Positions 32,775 to 41,281 of a DNA stretch of 42,712 bases are shown in pieces. The DNA is from Acidimicrobiales bacterium (GTDB lineage Bacteria; Actinomycetota; Acidimicrobiia; Acidimicrobiales; SZUA-35), in contig JAHDBV010000033.1 of NCBI GenBank assembly GCA_020630195.1, positions 1-42,712 of the forward strand. Reading direction: 5' to 3'. The translations under genes and the position numbers were made by a program. Positions within the stretch are counted from its first letter, which is position 1. Every line of letters starts with the position of its first letter. The notes under the pieces are model-generated. The model ran no database searches, was not told the origin of the DNA, and was given only the letters and a program-made list of their open reading frames with translations.

Positions 32775-33386
32775 GTGACTGCCGAACTGCCGCGACGTGT
32801 CGTCATCGATCTGCCCGACTGGGCGATCGAGGTGGGAGCGGACGCGCCCGTCACGACCGACACCGACAGCCAGATGCGGTTCGTGCTCGACCTCGCCCGC
32901 CGCAACGTCGCCGAGGGCACCGGCGGCCCGTTCGCCGCCGCGGTGTTCCGACGCGACACCGGTGCACCACTGGCCATCGGGGTCAACCGGGTCGTGCCGC
33001 TCGCCGCCGCCCCGGCCCACGCCGAGATCGTGGCCATCGCCCTCGCCGGGCAGGCCGCCGGGTCGTTCGACGTCGGTGACGTCGGCTCGCACGTGCTGGT
33101 CTCCTCCACCGAGCCGTGCGCGATGTGCCTCGGCGCCGTGCCGTGGTCGGGTGTGGACGAACTCGTGATCGGCGCCCGCGACGAAGACGCCCGGGCCGTC
33201 GGCTTCGACGAGGGCATCAAACCCGACCGCTGGCCCGAGCGCCTCGCCGAGGCCGGCATCGAGGTCCGCCGAGACGTGCTGCGCGACGAAGCCGCCGCCG
33301 TGCTGCGCGACTACGCCGCCGCCGGTGGGCCGATCTACAACGGCACCACTGGGGACGACGGCCCGCCTGCCGACGGGAACCCGTGA
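32775..33386 (+). CDS. Guanine deaminase-like cytidine/deoxycytidylate-fold deaminase
   Basis: The protein has 203 residues with a GTG start. It is a zinc hydrolase of the cytidine deaminase fold. The active site is HAEIVAI (His82, Glu84) with PCAMCLGAVPWS (Cys115, Cys118). The spacing and the AVPWSGVDELVIGA stretch are like GuaD-type guanine deaminases and tRNA adenosine deaminases. The position directly before xanthine-dehydrogenase-type genes favours guanine to xanthine, followed by oxidation of xanthine. The N-terminal 35 residues are an extension not needed for the fold. The TGA overlaps the ATG of the next gene by one base, so the two are co-translated. Exact substrate is inference. Confidence 0.85.
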   Translation: MTAELPRRVVIDLPDWAIEVGADAPVTTDTDSQMRFVLDLARRNVAEGTGGPFAAAVFRRDTGAPLAIGVNRVVPLAAAPAHAEIVAIALAGQAAGSFDVGDVGSHVLVSSTEPCAMCLGAVPWSGVDELVIGARDEDARAVGFDEGIKPDRWPERLAEAGIEVRRDVLRDEAAAVLRDYAAAGGPIYNGTTGDDGPPADGNP

Positions 33387-34906
33387 TGGCCGACGACCCC
33401 ACCCGCACCGGGCCCGCCCCCCACACGCCCCACCACGTGCAACGCCCCGCCACCACCCCCGACCGGGTGGTGACCGTCGGCTCGCTCGACGACGCGCTCG
33501 ATCTGCTCGCCACCCACGGCGCCACCGCCCGGCCGATCGCCGGTGGCACCGACCTGCTCGTCGAGTTCGACCGGGCCGCCCGCACCGGCGTCGACCTCCT
33601 CATCGACCTCACCCGGATCCCCGGCCTCGACACCATCACCACCATCGACGACGGCCGGATCCAGCTCGGCGCCACCGTCACCCACAACCAGGTCGTCGCC
33701 AGCCCGACCCTCACCGACGCGGCCCGCCCGCTCGTGCAGGCCTGCTGGGAGGTCGGCTCTCCGGCGCTGCGCAATCGGGCCACGATCGTCGGCAACGTCG
33801 TCACCGCGTCACCGGCCAACGACACCCTCTCCGCCCTCGTCGTGCTCGACGCCCACGTGCACGTCGCCTCGGCCGCCCGCGGCACCCGACGGGTCCCGCT
33901 GCACGAGTTCCACACCGGGGTGCGCCGCACCGTGCTCGCCGACGACGAACTGGTCACCGCCATCGACCTCGAACCCCTCGGCCCCGAGGATCGGGCGGTC
34001 TACGTGAAGGGCGGTCTGCGTCGGGCCCAGGCGATCTCGGTGGTGCACGCCGCCGTCCGGCTCACACTCGCCGACGCCACGATCACCGCCGCCCGGGTCG
34101 CCCTCGGCTCGGTCGCCCCCACCGTCGATCGGGTCGAGGTCATCGAAGCCGCCCTCGTCGGCCGATCGATCACCCCCGACGCGTTGCCCGCACTCGTGGC
34201 CGAACTCGAGACCGTCGCCGCCGAGGCCGTCCGCCCCATCGACGACCTCCGTGCCGACGCCACCTACCGCCACGACCTCAGCGGGGTGATGGTCGCCCGG
34301 GCCGTGCACGCCCTCGCCACCGACACCGTGCCCGCCGGACCCGACCGGGCCATCCGGCTGTGGGGCACCGGCGACGGCCACGCCGTCACCGGGGCCGGCC
34401 ACGCCGCCGACCACGGCCCCACGACCCCGATCGGCGCCGTGGTCAACGGCCACGACATCGCCGCCCCCGGCAGCGACCGGACCCTGCTCCACTGGCTGCG
34501 CGACACCGGCCACGACGGGGTGAAGGAAGGCTGCGCCGAGGGCGAGTGCGGCGCCTGCACCGTCGAGGTCGACGGACTCGCCGTGCTCAGCTGCCTCGTG
34601 CCCGCCACCCGGGCCCACGGCACCCGGATCCGCACCGTCGAAGGCCTCGCCACCGGCGACGGGCTCCACCCCGTCCAGCAGGGCTTCGTCGACGCCACCG
34701 CCGTCCAGTGCGGCTACTGCACCCCCGGCCTGCTCATGGCCGCCGCCTCACTGCTCGACGAGGTCGACCAGCCCGACGCCGGCGACATCCGCCAGGCTCT
34801 CGCCGGCAACCTGTGCCGCTGCACCGGCTACACGAGCGTCGTCGACGCGGTCCTGCGGGCCTCCGACGGTCGGGTCGCCGTGCCCGCCGGGGGAGCGACG
34901 CCATGA
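33386..34906 (+). CDS. Fused FAD-binding and [2Fe-2S] subunit of a molybdenum hydroxylase
   Basis: This is the electron-transfer part of a xanthine-dehydrogenase-type enzyme, 506 residues. The FAD domain (CO-dehydrogenase flavoprotein type) is N-terminal: ARPIAGGTDLLVEFD near 48-62, LRNRATIVGNVVTASPAND near 130 and a C-terminal part to about 320. The iron-sulfur domain follows from about 345: EGCAEGECGACTVEVDG near 382 with a fourth Cys near 402 for cluster one, then CGYCTPG near 442 and LCRCTGY near 476 for cluster two. All eight Cys are present. The order FAD then [2Fe-2S] is the reverse of the usual XdhA fusion. It overlaps the molybdopterin subunit gene by four bases. Confidence 0.92.
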   Translation: MADDPTRTGPAPHTPHHVQRPATTPDRVVTVGSLDDALDLLATHGATARPIAGGTDLLVEFDRAARTGVDLLIDLTRIPGLDTITTIDDGRIQLGATVTHNQVVASPTLTDAARPLVQACWEVGSPALRNRATIVGNVVTASPANDTLSALVVLDAHVHVASAARGTRRVPLHEFHTGVRRTVLADDELVTAIDLEPLGPEDRAVYVKGGLRRAQAISVVHAAVRLTLADATITAARVALGSVAPTVDRVEVIEAALVGRSITPDALPALVAELETVAAEAVRPIDDLRADATYRHDLSGVMVARAVHALATDTVPAGPDRAIRLWGTGDGHAVTGAGHAADHGPTTPIGAVVNGHDIAAPGSDRTLLHWLRDTGHDGVKEGCAEGECGACTVEVDGLAVLSCLVPATRAHGTRIRTVEGLATGDGLHPVQQGFVDATAVQCGYCTPGLLMAAASLLDEVDQPDAGDIRQALAGNLCRCTGYTSVVDAVLRASDGRVAVPAGGATP

Positions 34907-37149
34907 GCCTCGGCACCCCACACCAACGCCTCGACGCCGTCGACAAGGTCACCGGCCACGCCCGCTACCCCGGTGATCGCGTGCCCGCCGACGCCCTCGT
35001 CGCCCGGGTCGTGTTCTCCGACCAGCCCCACGCCCGGCTCCTCGGGCTCGACACCACCGCGGCGGAGGCCGTCGACGGGGTGCACTTCGTGCTCACCGCC
35101 GCGGATGTGCCCGTCAACGAATACGGCCTCACCATGTTCGACCAGCCCGTGCTGGTCGGCCCCGACCACACCGGCAACACCGACGTCGACGCCGCCATCT
35201 CCCGCTGGGAGGCCGACGCCATCGCCGTGGTCGTCGCCGAGACCGATGCCGCCGCCGAGGCCGGCGCACTCGCCCTCGTCACCGAGTGGGAACCGCTGCC
35301 CCTCGTCACCGACCTCGACGCCGCACTCGCCCCCGACGCACCGCTTGTGCATCCCGAGATGGGCGACTCCAACGCCTACTACTCCTACGTGATCCGCAAG
35401 GGCGACCCCGCCGCCGGGTGGGACGAGGCCGAGGTGGTGATCGAACACACCTACGAGTTCCCCCATCAGGAACACGCCTACCTCCAGCCCGAAGCCGCCG
35501 TCGCGTTCGTCGACGACGAGGACCGGGTCACCGTCGAGATCGCCGGTCAGTGGACCCACGAAGACCAGGAACAGGTCGCCCACGCCCTCGGGCTCGACGT
35601 CGACCGGGTCCGGATCGTCTACCCCGCCATCGGTGGCGCCTTCGGCGGCCGGGAGGACATGACCCTCCAGATCGTGCTCGCCCTCGCCGCCCGACGCTCC
35701 TGGGCGCTCGGACTCCGACGGCCCGTGCGGTCGGTGTGGAGCCGCGAGGAGTCGATCGTCGGGCACCACAAACGCCACCGCGGTCGGGTCCACACCCGTT
35801 GGGGTGCGAAGCGGGACGGCACCCTCGTCGTGGTCGAAGCCGACGGCTTCCTCGACGCCGGTGCCTACAACTACACGTCGAACAAGGTGCTCGGGAACCT
35901 GCACATGTGTGTGGCCGGCCCCTACGACTGGCCCCACGCCCGCATCGACTCCGCCGCCGTCTACACCACCACCGTGCCCGGTGGTGCGTTCCGCGGGTTC
36001 GGCGCCCCGCAGGGGGCGTTCGTCGCCGAATCCCAGATGAACCGGCTCGCCGCCGAACTCGGCATCGACCCGATCGAACTGCGCCGTCGCAACGGCATCA
36101 CCGACGAGAGCATCGGGCTCACCGGCACCGAGTACCCGCCCGGCGTCAGCCTCCTCCCCGTGATCGAGGCCTGCGCGGAGGCCGCCGCGGCGACCCCGCC
36201 CATCGAGCCCGCCGTCCCGTCGTTCGCCACCCTGCCGAGCGCCACCGACTCGATCCGCACCGGCACCGGCTTCGCCTGCGCGATGAAGAACGTCGGCTTC
36301 TCGTTCGGCTTCCCCGAACGGTCCAACTGCCGGATCGTGCTCCACGGCGACCCCGGGGCCGACGAACCGACGAGTGCCGAGCTGTTCCTCGCCGGCGCCG
36401 AGGTCGGCCAGGGCGCCCACACCGCCTTCACCCAGATGGCGGCCGAGGCGATCGGCCTGCCCGTCGAGGCGATCGAACCGAGCTGGTCGGACACGGCCAC
36501 CTCCGGCGACAGCGGCTCGGCCTCGGCCAGCCGGCTGTCGTGGATGACCGGCAACGCCATCCTCGGCGCCGCCGAAGAAGCCGAGAAGGCCTGGCGGGAC
36601 GGCGACCGGCCCGCCGTCGGAGCCTTCCGCTACACCCCACCCCCGACCGACCCGCTCGACCCCGACGGCGGACCGTCGACCCCGAACTTCGCCTACGGCT
36701 ACGTCGCCCAGCACGTCACCCTCTCGGTCGACGTCGACACCGGCCACATCGTCGTGCACGACGTCGTCAACACCTCCGACGTCGGCCGCGTCATCAACCC
36801 CGTGCTCGTCGAGGGCCAGGTGCACGGCGCCGTCGTGCAGGCCCACGGCTACGCCCTGTCCGAACGACTCGTGCTCGACGAGACCGGCCGCATCGCCAAC
36901 CCCCGGTTCAGCGGCTATCTGATCCCCGGCATCGGCGACGTGCCCGAACGCATCCGGTCGGTCGTGCTCGAGCTGCCCGACCCCCGCGGCCCGTTCGGTG
37001 TGCGGGGCATGGCCGAGATGCCGATGATCCCCTACGCCCCGGCGATCGCCGCCGCCCTCCACGACGCCACCGGCGTCTGGTTCGACCGGTTCCCCCTCAC
37101 CCCACCCGTCGTGCGTTCCGCACTGCGGGCCGCGGGCGTGGGAGGCTGA
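34903..37149 (+). CDS. Molybdopterin-binding catalytic subunit of a xanthine-dehydrogenase-type hydroxylase
   Basis: The protein has 748 residues, close to XdhB-type large subunits. The N-terminal aldehyde-oxidase a/b hammerhead domain (about 10-115) is followed by the molybdopterin domain. Cofactor motifs are IGGAFGGREDM near 242 and GAFRGFGAPQGAF near 360. GQGAHTAFTQMAAEAIGLP near 503 is another conserved site. The active-site loop near 700 reads VRGMAEMPMIPYAPAI; the catalytic Glu is kept but the usual GxGE is GMAE here. The substrate is probably a purine or related heterocycle, judged from neighbours. It is related to the XdhD type that sits with ygfK and ssnA in enterobacteria. The ATG overlaps the previous stop. 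Confidence 0.92.
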   Translation: MSLGTPHQRLDAVDKVTGHARYPGDRVPADALVARVVFSDQPHARLLGLDTTAAEAVDGVHFVLTAADVPVNEYGLTMFDQPVLVGPDHTGNTDVDAAISRWEADAIAVVVAETDAAAEAGALALVTEWEPLPLVTDLDAALAPDAPLVHPEMGDSNAYYSYVIRKGDPAAGWDEAEVVIEHTYEFPHQEHAYLQPEAAVAFVDDEDRVTVEIAGQWTHEDQEQVAHALGLDVDRVRIVYPAIGGAFGGREDMTLQIVLALAARRSWALGLRRPVRSVWSREESIVGHHKRHRGRVHTRWGAKRDGTLVVVEADGFLDAGAYNYTSNKVLGNLHMCVAGPYDWPHARIDSAAVYTTTVPGGAFRGFGAPQGAFVAESQMNRLAAELGIDPIELRRRNGITDESIGLTGTEYPPGVSLLPVIEACAEAAAATPPIEPAVPSFATLPSATDSIRTGTGFACAMKNVGFSFGFPERSNCRIVLHGDPGADEPTSAELFLAGAEVGQGAHTAFTQMAAEAIGLPVEAIEPSWSDTATSGDSGSASASRLSWMTGNAILGAAEEAEKAWRDGDRPAVGAFRYTPPPTDPLDPDGGPSTPNFAYGYVAQHVTLSVDVDTGHIVVHDVVNTSDVGRVINPVLVEGQVHGAVVQAHGYALSERLVLDETGRIANPRFSGYLIPGIGDVPERIRSVVLELPDPRGPFGVRGMAEMPMIPYAPAIAAALHDATGVWFDRFPLTPPVVRSALRAAGVGG

Positions 37150-37209
37150 TGTCCGCCCCCGGGCAACGCTCCCCAATCCCTTGAATCGGGGAACACGCCG
37201 GCCGACGGG

Positions 37210-39045
37210 ATGAGGGTGATGGGTGCCGACGACGCGATGGTGCATGAACCACTGACCCCACAGTCGCTCGGCCTCCTCGCGGACCGGATCCACCGGGAGT
37301 GGACCAGCCGCCGCCGGATCTTCGATCTGCCCACGTCGCGCTTCTTCGACGTCTCGGCCGGCCCCGACCTCACCGCCGAGTTCCTCGGCCGCGAGATCGC
37401 CACCCCCCTCGGCCCCGCCGCCGGCCCCCACACCCAGCTCGCCCAGAACCTCGTGCTCGGTTGGCTCGGTGGTGGCCGCCTGTTCGAGTTGAAGACCGTG
37501 CAGGTCCTCGACGAACTCGACATCCCCCGCCCCTGCATCGACGTCGCCGGTGTCGGTTACAACATCGAATGGTCGCAGGAACTGCAGATCCCCCGCTCCC
37601 TCGAGGAGTACGTGAAGGGGCGCTTCCTCATCGAGCTGCTCACCGCCTGGGGTGAACTCGATCCGTTCCTCGGCGACCCGGGCGCCCACGTGTTCGACCT
37701 CAGCGTCGGCTACGACCTCGCCGGCATCGCCAGCCCCGGCGTCGCCGCCTTCATCGACTCGATCGCCGACGCCTCCACCGTGATCGACCGGCTCCGCCCC
37801 GAGCTGCTCGGCGGGCCGTTCGCCCACCTCGCCGACATCGAGCTCGACCCCTGCATCGCCGACACCGTCACCCTCTCGACCTTCCACGGCTGCCCGCCCG
37901 ACGAGATCGAGAAGATCACGAAGCACCTCATGACCCGCCACGGGCTCGACGTGATCGTGAAGCTCAACCCCACCCTGCTCGGCTTCGGCCAGGTGCGGGC
38001 CCTGCTCGACGCCCTCGGCTACGGCGACCTGCGGATCCGCCCCGAGGACTTCGCCGCCGACCTCCGCTTCGAACGCGGCCTCGAACTCATCGGTGGTCTC
38101 TCCGAGTTCGCCACCGAGGCCGGTCGCCGTTTCGGCATCAAGCTCACCAACACCCTCGTCGTCGAGAACGACCGCGGGGTGTTGCCGAGCGACACGATGT
38201 ACCTCTCCGGCGAGCCCCTGCACGTGCTCGCCATGACCCTGCTCGACCAGCTCCACATCTCCGCCCCCGGCATGCTCCGCGTCGGCGGGCACGACGGCCC
38301 GGTCCAGGTGTCGTGGTCGGCCGGGATCGACAAGGAGAACCTCGCCGATGCCGTCGGGCTCGGCATCGTGCCCGCCACGGTCTGCTCCGACCTGCTGCGA
38401 CCCGGCGGCTACGGACGCCTCGCCCCGATGCTCACCACACTCGGCCGCACCATCGACGAGAGCGGCGGCTCGAGCCTGCGGGAGTTCGTCGACTTCCGCT
38501 CCGCCGAGGCGTTCAACGACGGCGCTCGAGACTCCCTCGCCGTCTACACCGCCCAGCTGCACGACCCCGTCACGGGTGCCCGCTACCGGGCCGACGCCAC
38601 CACCGGCCCCCTGCGCGAGGTCGACCACGACCTCGAGATGTGGGGCTGTGTCGCCTGCAACCTCTGTGTGACGGTGTGCCCCAACGACGCCGTGATGAAG
38701 CTGCCCTCGCCCGAGTCGCTCGGGCACCGCTGGGAGTACGTCGTGCTGTCGGAGCTCTGCAACGACTGCGGCAACTGCAACACCTTCTGCCCCGAGCGGG
38801 GCGACCCGGCCCGGATCAAACCCCGACTGTTCACCTCACCCCACCGCTTCGAGGCCGACACCGGCCAGGCGTTCCTCATCGGCATGGCCGACGGGGTGCC
38901 CTCCATCACCGCGCGCACCGGGTGGGAGAGCGAGACGGCGACCCTCGCCGAGACCCTCGGTGGTCCCGACGGGTTGCCGATCGCCACCGAACGCCCCGAG
39001 GCCGTGATCGACGAGGCCCGTCGCCACGCCCGCCGGGCCGACTGA
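37210..39045 (+). CDS. ygfK: YgfK-like FMN/[4Fe-4S] protein (putative selenate reductase family), short form
   Basis: The protein has 611 residues. Residues about 60-420 are a dihydroorotate/dihydropyrimidine-dehydrogenase-like FMN barrel: PLGPAAGPHTQLAQNLVLGW near 77, STFHGCPPDEIEKITKHL near 223 and VIVKLNPTLLGFGQVRALL near 248. Two ferredoxin-like clusters follow near 478-492 (CVACNLCVTVCP) and 516-530 (CNDCGNCNTFCPERGDP). E. coli YgfK is about 1030 residues and carries a GltD-like FAD/NAD(P)H domain between these parts. Here that domain is missing and the two ends join directly. The family is annotated as a putative selenate reductase, but the reaction is not established. It lies 60 bases after the molybdopterin gene and ends at a strong hairpin. 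Confidence 0.88.
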   Translation: MRVMGADDAMVHEPLTPQSLGLLADRIHREWTSRRRIFDLPTSRFFDVSAGPDLTAEFLGREIATPLGPAAGPHTQLAQNLVLGWLGGGRLFELKTVQVLDELDIPRPCIDVAGVGYNIEWSQELQIPRSLEEYVKGRFLIELLTAWGELDPFLGDPGAHVFDLSVGYDLAGIASPGVAAFIDSIADASTVIDRLRPELLGGPFAHLADIELDPCIADTVTLSTFHGCPPDEIEKITKHLMTRHGLDVIVKLNPTLLGFGQVRALLDALGYGDLRIRPEDFAADLRFERGLELIGGLSEFATEAGRRFGIKLTNTLVVENDRGVLPSDTMYLSGEPLHVLAMTLLDQLHISAPGMLRVGGHDGPVQVSWSAGIDKENLADAVGLGIVPATVCSDLLRPGGYGRLAPMLTTLGRTIDESGGSSLREFVDFRSAEAFNDGARDSLAVYTAQLHDPVTGARYRADATTGPLREVDHDLEMWGCVACNLCVTVCPNDAVMKLPSPESLGHRWEYVVLSELCNDCGNCNTFCPERGDPARIKPRLFTSPHRFEADTGQAFLIGMADGVPSITARTGWESETATLAETLGGPDGLPIATERPEAVIDEARRHARRAD

Positions 39046-39075
39046 GCTCCCCGAGACGCCGTCCTCGCACGCGGC

Positions 39076-39105
39076 GACGCCCCACCGCCGAAGCGGTGAG
39101 GCGTC
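39076..39105 (+). terminator. Hairpin closing the molybdenum hydroxylase operon
   Basis: GACGCC and ACCGC pair with GCGGT and GGCGTC around a CGAA loop, with a two-base mismatch in the stem. It lies 31 bases past the ygfK-like stop and is followed by a T-containing stretch. It probably ends the deaminase-to-ygfK transcript. Confidence 0.65.
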
Positions 39106-39171
39106 GATCGCCCTTCTGCTGTTGTGGGGTTGGTGGGGGGGGAGGGGAGTTCGTGCGGTGGTCGGCGGTGC

Positions 39172-39915
39172 TCAGCCGCCGAGGACCCGGCTGGCGCCGG
39201 AGGTGTCGACGTCGACGATGTCGGCGTCGCCACTGAGCGAGGCCGTGGAGCCGCCGGACAACGAGCCCCGGAGCTCGTCGACCGAGGCGTCGAGACGGGA
39301 GGCACCCGACAGGTCGACGGTGAGCACACCGCTCTGGCCGGCGAGCTCGATCTGGGCGCCGCCCGAACCCTCGACGGTGCCGGTGCCGACGTCGCCGAGC
39401 ACGGTCAGGCGGGACCCGCCCGAGGAGTCGCTCGTGAGGGCGTCGACGGCCCGGTCGACCACCACCCGGCTGCCGCCGGAGGTGTCGACGTCGAGGGTGG
39501 CGAGTGTGGCGGCGGCGAGTTCGCCGCCGGATCCGCCGAGGACCTCCACCCGGCTGCCGCCGCTCGAGTCGATCGAGACGAGCTCGGGCATCGTCACCTC
39601 GGCCACGGGCAGGCTCGAGAGCGTGAACGACCAGGTGTCGTCGTCGGAGAGGACCAGCACGTCGCCGTCGGCCCGGACCGTGAGCTCGGTGATGATGTTG
39701 TCGTCGCCCGTGAGCACGACCGAGGTGCCGGTGGCGTCGGGGTCGATCGTGACCCGCACGTCGAACACCGAGTCGGCGTCGATGGCGGTGGTGGCGTCGA
39801 GCTCGAAGGTCTCGGATGCCTCGACACCGGAACCGGTGATGGCGTCGCCGTCGAGCGAGAACTCGAACGAGCAGCCGGCGCCGAAGAGGAGGAACGGGAG
39901 CAGCAGGATCTTCAT
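39172..39915 (-). CDS. DUF2807-type beta-helix lipoprotein
   Basis: The protein has 247 residues. A short signal peptide ends LFGAGC, with Cys15 lipidated. The rest is a repetitive beta-solenoid-like domain of the DUF2807/GIN type found in envelope proteins and anti-sigma-linked regulators. The repeats are visible as recurring SGGSR or SGASR turns: SSGGSRVEVLGG, TSGGSRVVVDR, SSGGSRLTVLGD, LSGASRLDA and TSGASRVLGG, at intervals of about 20-30 residues. There are no Cys residues beyond the lipidated one. A ligand or partner cannot be predicted. The ATG at 39915 gives the cleanest signal peptide; GTG 39924 is an alternative. Confidence 0.82.
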   Translation of the reverse strand: MKILLLPFLLFGAGCSFEFSLDGDAITGSGVEASETFELDATTAIDADSVFDVRVTIDPDATGTSVVLTGDDNIITELTVRADGDVLVLSDDDTWSFTLSSLPVAEVTMPELVSIDSSGGSRVEVLGGSGGELAAATLATLDVDTSGGSRVVVDRAVDALTSDSSGGSRLTVLGDVGTGTVEGSGGAQIELAGQSGVLTVDLSGASRLDASVDELRGSLSGGSTASLSGDADIVDVDTSGASRVLGG

Positions 39916-39940
39916 GTGTCCCACCCTCGTGGCGGACGAC

Positions 39941-39958
39941 GCCCCCGACCATGGGGGC
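39941..39958. promoter_or_regulatory. Inverted repeat upstream of the DUF2807-type gene
   Basis: GCCCCC, a 6-base loop, then GGGGGC lie 26-43 bases upstream of the 39915 start. It could be an operator, a leader hairpin, or a second terminator for the nucleosidase-like gene upstream. Confidence 0.35.
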
Positions 39959-39991
39959 CGACCCTGAACGACCCCTGAGGTGCCCCCGAGA

Positions 39992-40013
39992 GCCTCCGGG
40001 GCGGCCCCGAGGC
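39992..40013 (-). terminator. Hairpin after the nucleosidase-like gene
   Basis: GCCT and CGGGGC pair with GCCCCG and AGGC around a single-base loop (the innermost pairs open in practice), with one bulged C. It lies about 28 bases past the stop at 40041 on the minus strand. Confidence 0.5.
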
Positions 40014-40051
40014 GTCAGGCGACGCTGCGTCTGTCCGGCGTCAGGCGACGC
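40011..40051. repeat. 15-bp direct repeat at the 3' end of the nucleosidase-like gene
   Basis: GGCGTCAGGCGACGC occurs at 40011-40025 and again at 40037-40051, a 26-base period. The second copy contains the stop codon and last codons of the gene, so the first copy is a duplicated gene end just downstream. It looks like a small local duplication. Confidence 0.6.
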
Positions 40052-40787
40052 CGTGCCGCTGGAAGGCCGCCACCACCTCCGGCACGATCTCGCCCAGGCG
40101 CTCCCCGGCGGCGGCGAGGTTGCGGAGGAACTGATCGGGTGTCGGTTCCGGATCGTCGACGAGATCGGTCACCACCTTCACCGCCTGGAACGCCACGCCG
40201 GCGTGGCGACACACCCAGGCCACCGCCGCGGCCTCCATCTCCTTCGCCACCGCGCCGACCGCGTCCATCCGTTCGAGATCGAGTGGCGGGGCGTCGAGCG
40301 AGTCACTCGTCGACACCGGACCGAGACCCAGGCCGAGTTCCGCGGCCACCACCGAGCCGTCGAGCACGCCCTCGTCCGCCAGCATCATCTCGTGCATCCG
40401 GGGCACGTCGACCCGACGGTCGTGACGGCGGACTTCGGTGGCCAGATAGGTCGCGCCGATCGACCCGCCTCGGCTCGCGAAGCCGCCGCAGGTGCCACAC
40501 GACAGCACGAGATCGGGTCGGTGGACGTCGATCGCGGCGAACGTCGTGGCCACCGCGGCCTGCGTCCCGATCGCGTCGACCTCGAACCGGGTGTCGTCGC
40601 CGTTCCACACCACGTGCACCACACCATCGGTGGTGTCGACACTCCAGGTGCGGGCGGTGAGATGTGGGTGGAGCACCGCACCGTCGTCGGCCGGGTCGAC
40701 GCCGAGTCGGGTGAGCACACCCCGGGTCTCGGCCATCAAGGCCACCACGACGAGCACGGTGGGGCGGGTGTCACGTCCCTGAGGCAT
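40041..40787 (-). CDS. MTA/SAH nucleosidase-like phosphorylase-fold protein
   Basis: The protein has 248 residues from the ATG at 40787. It belongs to the PNP/UDP phosphorylase fold, predicted to cleave the glycosidic bond of a purine nucleoside such as 5'-methylthioadenosine or S-adenosylhomocysteine. VLVVVALMAETRGVLTRLG near residue 11 is the N-terminal strand-loop. VLSCGTCGGFASRGGSIGA near 92 is the glycine-rich substrate loop. KEMEAAAVAWVC near 186 is the MtnN-type signature with the ribose-binding Met-Glu. A purine or nucleoside role would fit the nearby deaminase and xanthine-dehydrogenase-type genes, but it is on the opposite strand and separate. Substrate specificity is not certain. 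Confidence 0.82.
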   Translation of the reverse strand: MPQGRDTRPTVLVVVALMAETRGVLTRLGVDPADDGAVLHPHLTARTWSVDTTDGVVHVVWNGDDTRFEVDAIGTQAAVATTFAAIDVHRPDLVLSCGTCGGFASRGGSIGATYLATEVRRHDRRVDVPRMHEMMLADEGVLDGSVVAAELGLGLGPVSTSDSLDAPPLDLERMDAVGAVAKEMEAAAVAWVCRHAGVAFQAVKVVTDLVDDPEPTPDQFLRNLAAAGERLGEIVPEVVAAFQRHGVA

Positions 40788-40814
40788 GCCCGGAGTCTGG
40801 CGTACCCTCGCCCC

Positions 40815-41204
40815 ATGGGCCTCCCCGGACAGCAGCTTCGTGACGCGGCACTCGCGCCGATCTTCCGTGCGCTCAACGCCGTGGTCGTCCCCACCGTGAA
40901 GGCCGGCATCGGCTCTCCCTGCGCCCTCGGCTCCGGCATCGTCGTGCTCGAGACCACCGGGCGCGTGTCGGGCGAGAAGCGGGAGGTCCCGCTGCTCGGT
41001 GCCCGCCTGGGCGACCGGGTGCTCGTGTCGACCGTGCGCGGCAACAGCCAGTGGGCGAAGAACGCCGAGGCCGACCCGGCCGTGGCCGTCTGGGTCGACG
41101 GTGAGAAGCGACCGGCCTCGGCCGAGGTGCATCTCGGTCCGCTGACGCTCGCCTCGTTGCGCCTCTCCGAGGGCGACGCGGCCGCCGACGGCGACGCTGC
41201 CTGA
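40815..41204 (+). CDS. Ddn-type deazaflavin (F420)-dependent reductase family protein
   Basis: The protein has 129 residues, a typical size for the family. The split-barrel signature is clear: VVLETTGRVSGEKREVPLLG near 43-62 and STVRGNSQWAKNAEADP near 75-91. Proteins of this family (mycobacterial Ddn and relatives) bind coenzyme F420 or other flavins and heme-like cofactors; the ETTGR-SG-xR motif marks the F420-type branch. The acidic Asp/Ala tail is odd but short. The start is divergent from the nucleosidase-like gene, 27 bases apart. The substrate is unknown. Confidence 0.87.
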   Translation: MGLPGQQLRDAALAPIFRALNAVVVPTVKAGIGSPCALGSGIVVLETTGRVSGEKREVPLLGARLGDRVLVSTVRGNSQWAKNAEADPAVAVWVDGEKRPASAEVHLGPLTLASLRLSEGDAAADGDAA

Positions 41205-41281
41205 CCCCTCGGCCCGCAGCCAGCCGGCGCACCCCCGGTCCGGCCGTCGCGGCGCGGCCCGGAGCGGTACTCTCGTCGGCC

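Noticed and set aside
34828-38727. Long open frame on the minus strand (about 1300 codons) opposite the molybdenum hydroxylase and ygfK-like genes
   Set aside because: Its translation is low-complexity Gly/Val/Glu/Asp/His-rich with no domain motif, as expected from the antisense of GC-rich genes. The plus-strand genes have all cofactor motifs.
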